Assembly (NCBI GenBank): GCA_003155135.1
Contig: PMFN01000031.1
Span: 124,001 to 188,000, forward strand
Direction of reading: 5' to 3'
Source of the DNA: Acidimicrobiaceae bacterium
Lineage (GTDB): Bacteria; Actinomycetota; Acidimicrobiia; Acidimicrobiales; RAAP-2
Length of the DNA stretch: 64,000 nucleotides
Positions within the stretch are counted from its first letter, which is position 1. Each line of letters begins with the position of its first letter. The notes beneath the pieces are model-generated. The model had not been told where the DNA came from. It ran no database searches and saw only the letters and a list, made by a program, of their open reading frames with translations. A program made the translations under genes and the position numbers. Below, piece after piece: positions 8,442-17,279 of this stretch.

Positions 8442-9680
8442 ATGACCGGCGCGCTCGACACCGAGCTCGTGCGCAAGGACTTCCCGCTGCTCGCCCGCAG
8501 CGTCCACGACCGACCCATCGTCTACCTCGACTCGGCCGCCTCCTCGCTCCAGCCGAGCGCGGTCCTCCGGGCCATGGAGGAGTACTACGAGGCGCACCAC
8601 GCCAACGTGCACCGCGGCGTCTACGCCACCGCCGAGGAGGCCACCAACCTCTACGAGGGCGCCCGCGTCGACGTCGGGCGCTTCATCGGTGCGCCCGACC
8701 CCGGACGCGAAGTGATCTTCACGAAGAACGCCACCGAGGCGATCAACCTGGTGGCGAGGACCTGGGGGGCGACCAACCTCGGTGCCGGTGACGTCGTGGT
8801 GCTGAGCGAGATGGAGCACCACGCCAACATCGTCCCGTGGCTGATGCTGGCCGAGTCGACCGGCATCGAGCTGCGCTACCTACCCGTCGACATCGACGGG
8901 CGCCTCGACCTCACCGGCCTCGACGCCGCCTTAGACGGGGCGAAGCTCCTCTCGGTCACCGCCATGTCCAACGTGCTCGGGACCATCAACCCGGTCGGCC
9001 TGCTGGCCGAACGGGCCCACGCGGCCGGCGCGCTCATCCTCGTCGACGGCGCCCAGTCGGTGCCGCACGTGACCGTCGACGTGCGCGCCCTCGACATCGA
9101 CTTCCTCGCGTTCTCCGCCCACAAGATGCTCGGCCCGACCGGGATCGGCGTGTTGTGGTCGCGCGCCAACATCTTGGAGGACCTCCCGCCGTTCCTCGGC
9201 GGCGGCGGCATGATCCTCGACGTGCGGCTCGACCGCTTCCTCGCGGCCGAGCCGCCCCAGCGCTTCGAGGCAGGTACCCCGCCGATCGCCGAGGCGGTCG
9301 GCCTCGGCGCCGCTGTGCGCTACCTCGAGGCAACGGGCATGGAGCGCATCCGGGCACACGAGCTCGCCCTCAGCCGCTACACCTTGGAGAGCCTCGCCGA
9401 GCGCCTCGGCGAGGACTGCGTGGTCTTCGGGCCGCCCGCCGGCGAGGACCGCGGCGGTGTGTTCTCCCTGGCGTTCCGAGACGTCCACGCCCACGACCTC
9501 GCCCAGGTGCTCGACCAGTTCGCCGTGTGCGTGCGACCGGGCCATCACTGCGCGAAGCCCCTGATGCGCAAGCTCGGGGTCTCCGCGACGGCGCGTGCGT
9601 CCCTCGGGCTCTACAACGACCGCCATGACGTGGACGTGCTGATCGAAGGTCTGGCCGAAGCCGGTAGATTGTTTGCGTGA
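8442..9680 (+). CDS. sufS: Cysteine desulfurase SufS
   Basis: PLP-dependent, type II cysteine desulfurase that provides sulfur as a persulfide for Fe-S assembly; 412 residues. The PLP lysine is K228 in SAHKMLGPTG, the cofactor ring stacks on H126 in EMEHHANIVPW, and the catalytic persulfide Cys is C370 in RPGHHCAKP. ATG 8442 was chosen; GTG 8427 and TTG 8433 (TTGA overlap with the sufC stop) are alternatives differing by up to 5 residues. Followed by its sulfur acceptor SufU, as in Gram-positive bacteria. Confidence 0.95.
   Translation: MTGALDTELVRKDFPLLARSVHDRPIVYLDSAASSLQPSAVLRAMEEYYEAHHANVHRGVYATAEEATNLYEGARVDVGRFIGAPDPGREVIFTKNATEAINLVARTWGATNLGAGDVVVLSEMEHHANIVPWLMLAESTGIELRYLPVDIDGRLDLTGLDAALDGAKLLSVTAMSNVLGTINPVGLLAERAHAAGALILVDGAQSVPHVTVDVRALDIDFLAFSAHKMLGPTGIGVLWSRANILEDLPPFLGGGGMILDVRLDRFLAAEPPQRFEAGTPPIAEAVGLGAAVRYLEATGMERIRAHELALSRYTLESLAERLGEDCVVFGPPAGEDRGGVFSLAFRDVHAHDLAQVLDQFAVCVRPGHHCAKPLMRKLGVSATARASLGLYNDRHDVDVLIEGLAEAGRLFA
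9665..9670 (+). promoter_or_regulatory. Possible internal -10 box (TAGATT) before sufU mini-ORF
   Basis: TAGATT inside the 3' end of sufS, 6 nt before GTG 9677, which opens a 9-codon ORF. Because it lies in coding sequence it may be chance. Confidence 0.3.
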
Positions 9681-9706
9681 TTCACCACGCTGGCCGGGCC
9701 CGCTGA
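9677..9706 (+). CDS. Possible 9-residue leaderless mini-ORF coupled to sufU
   Basis: GTG 9677 opens a reading frame MIHHAGRAR that ends at TGA 9704-9706, overlapping the sufU ATG as TGATG. Together with the TANNNT box 6 nt upstream this could let sufU be translated by re-initiation from an internal leaderless transcript. It overlaps the sufS stop region, so coincidence is possible; there is no protein homology to test. Confidence 0.25.
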   Translation: MIHHAGRAR

Positions 9707-10194
9707 TGGCCGACCTCGAAGACCTCTACCGAGAGATCATCCTCGACCACTACCGCTCGCCCCGGAACCGTGGCGAGCTGCCCGCCCCGCCCGCACAGCG
9801 GGTGGAGGGATTCAACCCGCTGTGCGGTGACGAGATCGTGCTCACCCTGCTCATCGACGACGGCCGGGTCAGCGACATCAAGATCGCCGGCACGGGCTGC
9901 TCGATCAGCCAGTCGTCGGCATCGCTCATGTCGGCCGCGGTCAAGGGCAAGTCACTCGATGAGGTGCGCCAGCTCATCGGCACGTTCAAGTCGATGATGT
10001 CGATCCACGAGGCGACCCTGGCCGACGAGGCCGATGGCGCGCCGGTCGAGCCCGAGCCGGTGGACGTCAGATCGCTCGGCGAGCTCGCCGCCCTTCAGGG
10101 CGTCGTCAAATTCCCGGTGCGCATCAAGTGCGCCACCTTGTCCTGGAACACGTTGGTCCAGGCACTGAACGAGGCCGAGCCGCAGCTCGCGTAG
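9706..10194 (+). CDS. sufU: Zinc-dependent sulfurtransferase SufU
   Basis: Accepts the persulfide from SufS and passes it to SufBCD; 162 residues, IscU fold. The three Cys ligands are C40 (NPLCGDE, with D42), C65 (GTGCSIS) and C142 (IKCATLSW), the zinc set of Gram-positive SufU rather than a scaffold IscU. The 18-20 residue insertion between the second and third Cys (about residues 100-122) that marks SufU is present. ATG 9706 is preceded by weak ribosome-site sequence. Converges with the LCP gene, 21 bp apart. Confidence 0.95.
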   Translation: MADLEDLYREIILDHYRSPRNRGELPAPPAQRVEGFNPLCGDEIVLTLLIDDGRVSDIKIAGTGCSISQSSASLMSAAVKGKSLDEVRQLIGTFKSMMSIHEATLADEADGAPVEPEPVDVRSLGELAALQGVVKFPVRIKCATLSWNTLVQALNEAEPQLA

Positions 10195-10215
10195 GTGCCC
10201 GTGGCCGCGGGTCGG

Positions 10216-11616
10216 CTACGGGGTGCAGGGCGTGGGGTCGAAGGACGGCGGCGGGGCCTGCGTCGTCGTCGTGACCGAGCTCGCACCCGACGTCGGCGAG
10301 GCCGGCGCCGCGGTCGTCGGGGTGACCACCGGCGGCGGGACGGTTTCGAGGCTCGTGTTCGGCGGCGGGCTGGTCGGAGACTTGAGCGAGCTCCCGAACA
10401 CCGTCGTGAACATCTCCTGGGCGGCCGGCTGGTCGGTGAAGAGCACGTCGCCCCACGGCGAGACGTAGCCGTTGCTGATCGTCGGCATGGTCAGCGTGTC
10501 GAGTGCGGCGGGGTTGAGGGAGTGGAAGTCGATGGCGAGTCCCACCAGCTCCGAGAGGCTGAAGCTGTTGTCGATCACGATGCCCTGGGGGATCGAGCCC
10601 AGGAACGCATTGATCGTGACGGGGTTGTACTTGCTCTTGGCCGCGTCGACCAGCGCCTTCAAGAAGGCGTCCTGGCGCTGGATGCGTCCGAAGTCGCTCG
10701 TGCCGTCGTACTGCCAGTAGCCGTTCTCGTAGTACTCGTAGTGGCGGCTCCGGGCCACCGCCAGTGCCTCGGTGCCGTTCAGCAGCTGGCACCCCGGGGT
10801 GGTGATGTTGAGGCCCGAGTACGCGTCCTTGGCCGGGAAGGGGAAGTCCATGTAGACGCCGCCCAGCGCGTCCACCGATCCCTGGAAGCCCCCGAAGCTC
10901 ACCTGGAGCACGTGGTTGATCGGGATGCCGAAATTGGCCTCGATGGTCTGGACCAGGAGGTTCGGGCCCGAGTCGAAGGTCGAGTTGATCCGGTTGAAAT
11001 TGCCGAGGTTCGCCTGGTCGCCCACCATGGTGACCAGGGTGTCGCGCGGGATCGACATGATGGTGATCTGCTTGGTGGCCGGCACTACGCGCCAGACCAT
11101 GATCACGTCGCTGCGCTGGCCGGTGACCAGTGCGGCACTGCCCGCCTGGGCGGCGGCCGCCCCGGTCAGCCCCACACGCGAGTCCGAGCCGATCACCAAC
11201 ATGTTGAACGGCCCCCCCGTATAGGGGGTCAGACTCGAGACGTCGACCTTTTTCAGCTGGTCGAAGCGGTAGCGGGCGTAGCCGTAGCTGGCGGCCACGG
11301 CGAGGAGCGCGACCACCACGATGACGCTGAGGGCCGTGACGATGCGGCGCCGGCGACGACGGCGCCGGGGAGCCCCACCACCCGGGGAGCCTCCCCCACC
11401 GCCGCCCCGCTTCCCGCCACCACCCTTGCCGCCGTGGGCCCGATCGATCTGGTCGCCGAGGTTGCGAAGGCCTTGCTCGTTGGCCGATTGCGGCGACGCG
11501 CCGCCGCCCGACATCTGTGCGCCGAGCGCACGCAACCCCTGCTCATTGGGGGTCCCGCCTCGGCGGGGCCGCTCGGGGAGGTCGTGCGCGCCGCCGGGTG
11601 AACGACCGCTCGCCAT
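10216..11616 (-). CDS. LytR-CpsA-Psr (LCP) family cell-wall glycopolymer ligase
   Basis: Membrane-anchored, extracellular phosphotransferase that attaches glycopolymers to peptidoglycan; 466 residues. A Gly/Arg-rich cytoplasmic N-terminus (about 1-92, ending in a run of Arg) precedes one transmembrane helix (TALSVIVVVALLAVAASYGYA). The LCP domain follows: FNMLVIGSDSR, QRSDVIMVWR, MSIPRDTLV and ALAVARSRHY hold the conserved Asp and Arg residues. A Pro/Thr-rich C-terminal tail ends the protein. The ATG at 11616 lies 8 nt after TAGCGT. It sits between the two halves of the suf locus without functional relation. Confidence 0.9.
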   Translation of the reverse strand: MASGRSPGGAHDLPERPRRGGTPNEQGLRALGAQMSGGGASPQSANEQGLRNLGDQIDRAHGGKGGGGKRGGGGGGSPGGGAPRRRRRRRRIVTALSVIVVVALLAVAASYGYARYRFDQLKKVDVSSLTPYTGGPFNMLVIGSDSRVGLTGAAAAQAGSAALVTGQRSDVIMVWRVVPATKQITIMSIPRDTLVTMVGDQANLGNFNRINSTFDSGPNLLVQTIEANFGIPINHVLQVSFGGFQGSVDALGGVYMDFPFPAKDAYSGLNITTPGCQLLNGTEALAVARSRHYEYYENGYWQYDGTSDFGRIQRQDAFLKALVDAAKSKYNPVTINAFLGSIPQGIVIDNSFSLSELVGLAIDFHSLNPAALDTLTMPTISNGYVSPWGDVLFTDQPAAQEMFTTVFGSSLKSPTSPPPNTSLETVPPPVVTPTTAAPASPTSGASSVTTTTQAPPPSFDPTPCTP

Positions 11617-11624
11617 GGGTGGCA

Positions 11625-11630
11625 ACGCTA
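11625..11630 (-). promoter_or_regulatory. -10 box (TAGCGT) for leaderless LCP gene
   Basis: TAGCGT on the minus strand ends 8 nt before the ATG; no Shine-Dalgarno is visible. Confidence 0.4.
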
Positions 11631-11663
11631 CCAACGGCACCCCGGATGGAGTGGGCACCCCGC

Positions 11664-12389
11664 TCAGCGCGCGTAGCCGGCGTACCCCGTGGTCTCGAGC
11701 TCCTGGGCCAACTCCGGTCCGCCGGTGGCCACGATGCGACCGGCCGAGAGGACGTGGATGGTGTCGGCGCGCAGCTCCACGAGCAGCCGGCTGAAGTGGG
11801 TGATCGCCACCACGCCCAGCCCCCACTGCACGGTGGCGGACTCGATGCGGCGCGCCACCGAGCCGAGCGCGTCGACGTCGAGGCCCGAGTCGATCTCGTC
11901 GAGCACGCAGAAGGGCGGCCGCAGCACGCCGAGCTGGACCATCTCGTTGCGCTTGCGCTCGCCGCCTGAGAGGTCGACGTTGAGGGCGCGTGACAAGAAG
12001 CGCTCGTCGAAGCCGATGGCGGCCGCCTCCTCGCGCAGGCGCTCGGCGACGGACACGCGGGAATGGTCCTCGGGTTGGGCCTCGGTCAGCACCTCTTCCA
12101 AGCTGACGCCGGGCACCTCGATGGGCTGCTGGAGGGCGAGGAAGAGCCCGGCCCTCGCCCGCTGCCAGCTGGGCATCCCCACGAGCTCGACGCCGTCGAG
12201 GGTGATCGAGCCTTCGGTCACCGTGGTGCCCGGTCGGCCCATGAGCGCATGGGCGAGGGTCGACTTACCCGAGCCGTTCGGGCCCATGACGATATGGACC
12301 TCGCCGCTCCGGACCTCGAGGTCGACCCCGTGGAGCACCTCTCGCCCGGCCACGCTGGCGTGGAGGTTGCGCACGCTGAACACACTCAA
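11664..12389 (-). CDS. sufC: SUF system ATPase SufC (copy 2)
   Basis: Second SufC-type ABC ATPase, 241 residues: Walker A GPNGSGKST (36-44), signature LSGGERKRNE, Walker B FCVLDEIDSGLDVDAL, switch ITHFSRLL. It differs from copy 1 at many positions, so the two are old paralogues rather than a recent duplication. It is translationally coupled (ATGA) to the Rieske gene and lies in the sufD operon, so this copy is the more likely SufD partner; copy 1 is with SufS/SufU. Whether both work in one SufBC2D complex is unknown. Confidence 0.92.
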   Translation of the reverse strand: MSVFSVRNLHASVAGREVLHGVDLEVRSGEVHIVMGPNGSGKSTLAHALMGRPGTTVTEGSITLDGVELVGMPSWQRARAGLFLALQQPIEVPGVSLEEVLTEAQPEDHSRVSVAERLREEAAAIGFDERFLSRALNVDLSGGERKRNEMVQLGVLRPPFCVLDEIDSGLDVDALGSVARRIESATVQWGLGVVAITHFSRLLVELRADTIHVLSAGRIVATGGPELAQELETTGYAGYAR

Positions 12390-12703
12390 GGCAGCACCAC
12401 CGAGACCTCGTCGGCATCGACACGGACTTCATAGACCGGCACCGGCTTCGTCGCAGGCAGCGAGCAGGGTGTGCCGTCGCGCAGGTCGAAGGTGCTGCCG
12501 TGGCGCGGGCATTCGATCTCGACGGTGTCCTCCCAGACCTCCCCCTCGGAGAGCGAGTAGTCCTCGTGGCTGCACCGGTCCCCCAGCGCGTAGAAGTCGT
12601 CCTCGATGCGCACGAGAGCGATCCGGTGCTCGCCCACGTCGAACCGGCGGGCCTCGCCCGACTTCAGGTCCGAGCTGCGGCACAGTGTCACCTGCTCACC
12701 CAT
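12386..12703 (-). CDS. Rieske [2Fe-2S] ferredoxin
   Basis: A 105-residue soluble Rieske protein of the non-haem-iron ferredoxin type. The cluster motif is C44-S-H46 ... C65-P-R-H68 within DRCSHEDYSL and IECPRHGS. There is no transmembrane helix, so it is not the bc1 type. It lies between sufD and sufC2, overlapping sufD by 8 bp and sufC2 by 4 bp, an arrangement common in actinobacterial suf operons. It may be an electron donor or an early client of the assembly machine. Confidence 0.92.
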   Translation of the reverse strand: MGEQVTLCRSSDLKSGEARRFDVGEHRIALVRIEDDFYALGDRCSHEDYSLSEGEVWEDTVEIECPRHGSTFDLRDGTPCSLPATKPVPVYEVRVDADEVSVVLP

Positions 12704-14030
12704 GGTGGTCCTCCCCGCCGGTCGGGACGACCTCGTCGAGGGTGGCCGCCAGCCGGGCCGCGACCTCGTGCTGGAGCAGCGGGACGACAGCGGGCACCGG
12801 CGCCTTCGCCACGATGTCGGCGAAGAAGCCGGCGACGATGAGGCGCTCGGCCCGGTCCGGTGCCACGCCTCGCGACTCGAGGTAGTAGAGCTGGTCCTCG
12901 TCCACCGGCCCGACCGTCGAGGCGTGACTGCAGCGAACGTCGTTCTCCTCGATCTCGAGGTTCGGGACCGAGTCGGCATGCGCTCGCTCGTCGAGCACGA
13001 GGTTGTGGTTGGTCTGCATGGCGTTGGAGCGCACCGCCCCGTGGCGGATCCGGATCAGGCCGCTGTAGACCGAGCGCGAACTGCCGGCGACGGCACCCTT
13101 GCAGAGGAGGTCGCTGTCGGTGCGGGGGGCCGCGTGGTCCTGGAGCGTCCGCACGTCGTGGATCTGTTCCCCGGTGCCGAGGTAGGCCGAGCGCAGCTCG
13201 CTCGTCGCCCCCTGGCCCACGACGGCGGCATCGGTGCGGCAGCGGTCATACGCGCCACCGAGCCCGACGGTGAAGGCACGAAGCGCGGCGTCGCGCTCGA
13301 TGCGTGCGCCGATGCGCCCGAGGTACCACGCCTCGTCGCCGAGGAGCTGGAGCGAGACGAACGAGAGATGGGAGCCCTCGTCGGCGAGCAGCTCGGCGAC
13401 CGGCACGACGAGCGAGCGACCGGGTCCCGACGGTGCGACGATCTCGACCACCGAGCACTCGGACCCGCGCTCGGCACGCACGACGGTCCGGGGGAACGCA
13501 GCCGGCGCCGGGTCGCCGCCGGCGGTGCACAGGTGCACCACCACGATCGGCCGGCTGACCACCGTGCCGACCGGTACGACGACCGAGAGGACGTCGGGAG
13601 CGAAGGCGTCGTTCAGGCGCACGAGCGCGTCGCCGCCCTCGACGACCTGTCCAATGGAGGGCTGCAGCGACCCCTCAGCCCGAGCCGCCTCGATCGTCAC
13701 GCCCTCGGGGAGGTCGCCCCGTTCGATGGAGACGATCGACCCGTCGCGCACGATGCACAATGCGGCGCGCTCGAGGATCTGGCCGACCAGCTCGTCGACC
13801 AGGGACTGGTCGGCGGGCCCGAGGCCGTCCTCGACCACGCTGGGCCGGTAGGACTCGAGATCGAGGGAGTCGATGGGCGAGTAGCGCCACACCTCTTCGG
13901 CCTCGCTCGGGAGGTCCTGTTTGGAGAACGCCTCGAACCCCTCGAGCCGCCGCTCCCGCAACCAGTCGGGACCCCCCAGCGCGCTGGCGATGTCGGCAGT
14001 GAAGGTGGGCAGGTGCTCGGCCTTTCTCAT
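12696..14030 (-). CDS. sufD: Fe-S cluster assembly protein SufD
   Basis: Scaffold subunit of SufBC2D; 444 residues, with a right-handed beta-helix core. The C-terminal signature NDVRCSHASTVGPVDEDQLYYL carries the His implicated in cluster ligation at the SufB-SufD interface, and the GVAPDRAERLIVAGF tail is typical. First gene of a sufD-Rieske-sufC2 operon. In most Actinobacteria sufB lies directly upstream of sufD; here sufB is 4.6 kb further upstream, separated by four genes on either strand and the Cys-rich small gene. Confidence 0.93.
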   Translation of the reverse strand: MRKAEHLPTFTADIASALGGPDWLRERRLEGFEAFSKQDLPSEAEEVWRYSPIDSLDLESYRPSVVEDGLGPADQSLVDELVGQILERAALCIVRDGSIVSIERGDLPEGVTIEAARAEGSLQPSIGQVVEGGDALVRLNDAFAPDVLSVVVPVGTVVSRPIVVVHLCTAGGDPAPAAFPRTVVRAERGSECSVVEIVAPSGPGRSLVVPVAELLADEGSHLSFVSLQLLGDEAWYLGRIGARIERDAALRAFTVGLGGAYDRCRTDAAVVGQGATSELRSAYLGTGEQIHDVRTLQDHAAPRTDSDLLCKGAVAGSSRSVYSGLIRIRHGAVRSNAMQTNHNLVLDERAHADSVPNLEIEENDVRCSHASTVGPVDEDQLYYLESRGVAPDRAERLIVAGFFADIVAKAPVPAVVPLLQHEVAARLAATLDEVVPTGGEDHHG

Positions 14031-14170
14031 CGGCGATCAGCCTGGGCGATCGATGTGCCGGCCGGTGGGCCAGCCGTTCCAGTGTAGTGGCCTGGTGTCT
14101 GGCCCTTTCCGGGCTGCACCCCGGCGGGACCAGCCTCTACGCTCGGCGTCGTGGATCGAGAGGAGCAATC

Positions 14171-15007
14171 GTGACCGATATGCAGGCGTTCTCATCGGAC
14201 GTGCTCGAGATCGAGTCAGAGGGCCACGTCGCCACCCTCTGGCTGAACCGGCCCGAGGCGCGCAACGCAATGGGGGCTGCATTCTTCAGCGACCTCGGCC
14301 CGGCGATGGCGACGCTGAACGCCGACCGCGAGGTCCGAGCCGTGGTGATCGCGGCCAGGGGCCCGCACTTCTCCGTCGGACTCGACCTCAAGGCCATGGG
14401 CAGCACCCTGAGCGGCGGCGGCGCACCACTTTCGAACGCGTCGCGCGCGACGCGCACGCGACTCGATGTGCTGCGCCTCCAAGAATCGGTCAACGCCGTC
14501 GCCTCCTGCCCGAAGCCGGTCATCGCTGCGGTGCATGGCTACTGCATCGGCGGCGGGGTCGACCTGATCAGCGCGTGTGATATCCGCCTCGCCTCGGCCG
14601 ACGCGGTCTTCTCGGTGCGCGAGGCCAAGGTGGCCATCGTTGCGGACCTCGGGAGCCTGCAGCGCCTCCCGCGCATCATCGGTGCCGGGCACGTGGCCGA
14701 GCTCGCCTTCACCGGCAAGGACATCACCGCCGAGCGGGCCCACGCCATTGGTCTGGTCAACGACGTCGCGCCCGATGCCGCCGCCGTGGTCGCCGCTGCC
14801 CGGGCTCTCGCCCTCGAGATCGCGGCGAACTCCCCGCTCGCCGTCGAGGGCACGAAGGCGGTGCTGCAGGCGGGCGACGGTCGGACGGTGGCCGAGGGCC
14901 TCGAGTACGTGGCCACGTGGAATGCCGGGATGCTCGGCTCCGACGACCTCACCGAGGCGATGCTGGCGTTCCTCGAGAAGCGCCCACCCAAATTCACCGG
15001 TAACTAG
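14171..15007 (+). CDS. Crotonase family, delta3,5-delta2,4-dienoyl-CoA isomerase-like
   Basis: A 278-residue crotonase. Besides the oxyanion loop (VGLDLKAMG) it has the three acidic residues that define ECH1-type dienoyl-CoA isomerases: D131 (GGGVDLISACD), E151 (VREAKV) and D159 (VADLGSLQRLP). Their spacing of 20 and 8 residues equals that of rat ECH1 (D176, E196, D204). It probably moves double bonds during beta-oxidation of unsaturated acyl-CoAs with odd-position bonds. GTG 14171 has AGGAG 5 nt upstream. It stands alone, divergent from sufD. Confidence 0.82.
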   Translation: MTDMQAFSSDVLEIESEGHVATLWLNRPEARNAMGAAFFSDLGPAMATLNADREVRAVVIAARGPHFSVGLDLKAMGSTLSGGGAPLSNASRATRTRLDVLRLQESVNAVASCPKPVIAAVHGYCIGGGVDLISACDIRLASADAVFSVREAKVAIVADLGSLQRLPRIIGAGHVAELAFTGKDITAERAHAIGLVNDVAPDAAAVVAAARALALEIAANSPLAVEGTKAVLQAGDGRTVAEGLEYVATWNAGMLGSDDLTEAMLAFLEKRPPKFTGN

Positions 15008-15132
15008 GACAGTTCCGGTCCGCCGACAGGGCCGATGGCAGCTCCGTCACCAAGTGTTTGCCGTGCCGTCGCCAAGGGGGTAACCCCGGTGCGCTCGACT
15101 GACCGTTGGAAGTTCTCGAACGGGAGGTTGCC

Positions 15133-16323
15133 ATGCGCAAGGGTTCCATCCGCGACGTCCTTGTCGGCCTCGGGGCCGGCTCGCTCGGGCTCATGGGAGT
15201 CGGGGTCACGGTTGCCGGCGCCGGCACTCCCGGGGGATGGGACCAGCCGGGCGCGTTCGCGGTGCAACAGGTCCTCGCCGGGTCATCCCTCCACCACACC
15301 TTCACGCCACCGGGCTCATCGACCACGCTCACCGAGGCGCTGAGTGACCCCGACGACATCTCCCGCCTCGGCGGCGATCTCTTCGTCGGGTTCCAGAACG
15401 GGGTCGGGCCCCAGGGTCAGGCGAGCACGGACGGCAACCTCGACAGCACCATCGTGGAACTGACCCTCCACGGCACAGTCGTCGGGCAGTGGGACGTCGC
15501 CGGCAAAGCGGACGGCGTCACCGCCGACCCGGCCACCGGCTCGGTGATCGCAACGGTCAACGAGGACGCCAATTCCTCGCTCTACACGATCGACCCAACG
15601 TCATCCGCAGCGGTCCAGCACTACAGCTACAGCGAGCCACTGCCCCACGACGGGGGGACCGACGCGATCTCGGTCTACTTCGGCCGGATCTTCATCAGCG
15701 CGTCAGCGCCGGGGACGACCGGCACGAACCCGGCCCCTCAGCCCACCTTCCCGGCCGCCTATTCGGTGACGCTCGACGCAGGCACCTCGGTCGCGGCGGT
15801 AACGCCCCTCTTCTCTGACGAGGACACCGCCACCGTGGCCAACATCGGCAGGTGGGGTCAGCAGGTGACGTTGGCACTCACCGACCCGGACTCGAACGCC
15901 GTCGTGCCGATCTTCAGCCCGCGCTTCGGGGGCGACTTCGAGCTGACCAGCCAGGGCGACCTTCAGCAGATCGACGTCCGCGACCCCGGGGGACCCCGTC
16001 AGCAGCTGAGCGTGCTCAATCTCTCCCAGTCGGTGGACGACACCGCCTGGGCCACCGACCCATCGGGGCGGCTGTATTCGACCGACTCCGCCGATGACGC
16101 CGTTGACGTGGTCACCGGTCCCTTCCGGTGGGGTCAGGAGCTCGCGGTGGCCACACCGTGTGGCGCCAACAGTGCGCCCTCGACGTGCCCGGGGCCGGGC
16201 TACCCGGCCAACTACCTGGCCAGCCTCGACCCGTGGACGGGCCAGGTGAGCGGCGTCGAGGTGCAGGGCGTGCCTTACGTGCCCCAGGGCGGCCTCGTCT
16301 TCGTTGCCGGGTGGGACCGCTGA
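15133..16323 (+). CDS. Secreted protein, possible beta-propeller, function unknown
   Basis: A 396-residue exported protein. Residues 1-30 form a signal peptide (basic MRKGSIRD, hydrophobic VLVGLGAGSLGLMGVGVTVAGA). The body contains repeating Asp/Gly/Ser-Thr-rich strand patterns (GDLFVGFQNGVGP, ADGVTADPATGSVIATV, DTAWATDPSGRLYSTDSADDAVDVV) as in six- or seven-bladed propellers of the NHL/SMP-30 type, but no catalytic motif is recognisable. One Cys pair (TPCG...STCPGPG) near the C-terminus could form a disulfide. ATG 15133 follows GGGAGG. No assigned role. Confidence 0.75.
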   Translation: MRKGSIRDVLVGLGAGSLGLMGVGVTVAGAGTPGGWDQPGAFAVQQVLAGSSLHHTFTPPGSSTTLTEALSDPDDISRLGGDLFVGFQNGVGPQGQASTDGNLDSTIVELTLHGTVVGQWDVAGKADGVTADPATGSVIATVNEDANSSLYTIDPTSSAAVQHYSYSEPLPHDGGTDAISVYFGRIFISASAPGTTGTNPAPQPTFPAAYSVTLDAGTSVAAVTPLFSDEDTATVANIGRWGQQVTLALTDPDSNAVVPIFSPRFGGDFELTSQGDLQQIDVRDPGGPRQQLSVLNLSQSVDDTAWATDPSGRLYSTDSADDAVDVVTGPFRWGQELAVATPCGANSAPSTCPGPGYPANYLASLDPWTGQVSGVEVQGVPYVPQGGLVFVAGWDR

Positions 16324-16354
16324 GCGGTCGACGGGCCGCTGCAGCGAGCTGACG

Positions 16355-17107
16355 TCAGACCGACGCCCAGAAGGACTCGAGTGCCCGGGCCCCACCCCCG
16401 GGGTCGCCGAGCATCCACCAGTGGCCCTGCCCTTCCATCACGTGGGTTCGGGCCCCCAGCTGTGCGGCGACGATACCGCCGAGGTCCCCACTACCCACGA
16501 AGGGGTCGAGCGGGGCGGTGATGTTGAGGCCCGGCAGCCGAGCCGCGGGCGAGAGCGCACGTCCCCACTCGAGCATCGCCGGCTGCGTGGCGGAGCGGTA
16601 GAGGGACAGCACGCAGCGCCCCATCTCGGCATCGGAGGAGGCGACGAGCTTGACGGCGGTCGAGCGGGGGATGCCGACGCTCTCGAGCAGATCGGCCTGC
16701 TGCCCGGGCGAGGTGGCGAGGACGGCGTCGAAGTACTCCTCGCCCGCGCCCTCGGTCTGCCAGATCTGGGCAAGGTCGTGCCACACGTAGTCCGGGTGGA
16801 AGAGCCCCAAGACGTCGCTCGCCCAGGTGCGCACGAGCTCGGGGCGCAGCGACACCGCCCGCATGGCCAAGCCCCCACCCCAGTCGTGGCCGACGAGGTC
16901 GACCGGGCCGCCGCTCTCGGCGATCAGCTCGAGCTCGGTGACCAGCCAGTCGGCGTACTCCTCCTTCGTGGCACCGAAGCCTGGCGGCGCAGGACACCCG
17001 AAGCCCGGCAACTGGAGGCAGACAACGTCGCTGCGCTCGAGCTGGGCGACCATCGGCTCCCAGATCACCGGGGTCTCGGGGTTGCCGTGCACCAGGACCG
17101 CGGTCAT
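16355..17107 (-). CDS. Alpha/beta hydrolase, epoxide hydrolase / haloalkane dehalogenase-like
   Basis: A 250-residue alpha/beta hydrolase with an oxyanion motif HGNPE, a nucleophile elbow GHDWGG (Asp nucleophile, as in epoxide hydrolases and dehalogenases) and a C-terminal His in EGQGHWWML. The acid may be the Asp in PLDPFVGSGD. Substrate unknown. The ATG at 17107 lies 6 nt after TACGTT with no ribosome site; longer readings into the upstream region lack homology. Confidence 0.8.
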   Translation of the reverse strand: MTAVLVHGNPETPVIWEPMVAQLERSDVVCLQLPGFGCPAPPGFGATKEEYADWLVTELELIAESGGPVDLVGHDWGGGLAMRAVSLRPELVRTWASDVLGLFHPDYVWHDLAQIWQTEGAGEEYFDAVLATSPGQQADLLESVGIPRSTAVKLVASSDAEMGRCVLSLYRSATQPAMLEWGRALSPAARLPGLNITAPLDPFVGSGDLGGIVAAQLGARTHVMEGQGHWWMLGDPGGGARALESFWASV

Positions 17108-17113
17108 CGCGCG

Positions 17114-17119
17114 AACGTA
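17114..17119 (-). promoter_or_regulatory. -10 box (TACGTT) for leaderless hydrolase gene
   Basis: TACGTT on the minus strand ends 6 nt before the ATG. Confidence 0.45.
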
Positions 17120-17279
17120 ACAGGCGGGCGGGCGGCGGCGCCGTCCCATCGCCGCCCTGGTCCCCGAAATCGGCCGGCCGTCTCCAACGCGACGCTCCGG
17201 TGACTCTCTGCGTGCGTGCGTGCGTGCTCGCTGGCCTGGTCGCCTGGCGCAAAGCTCCAGGACACGGGAACATGGCGGC

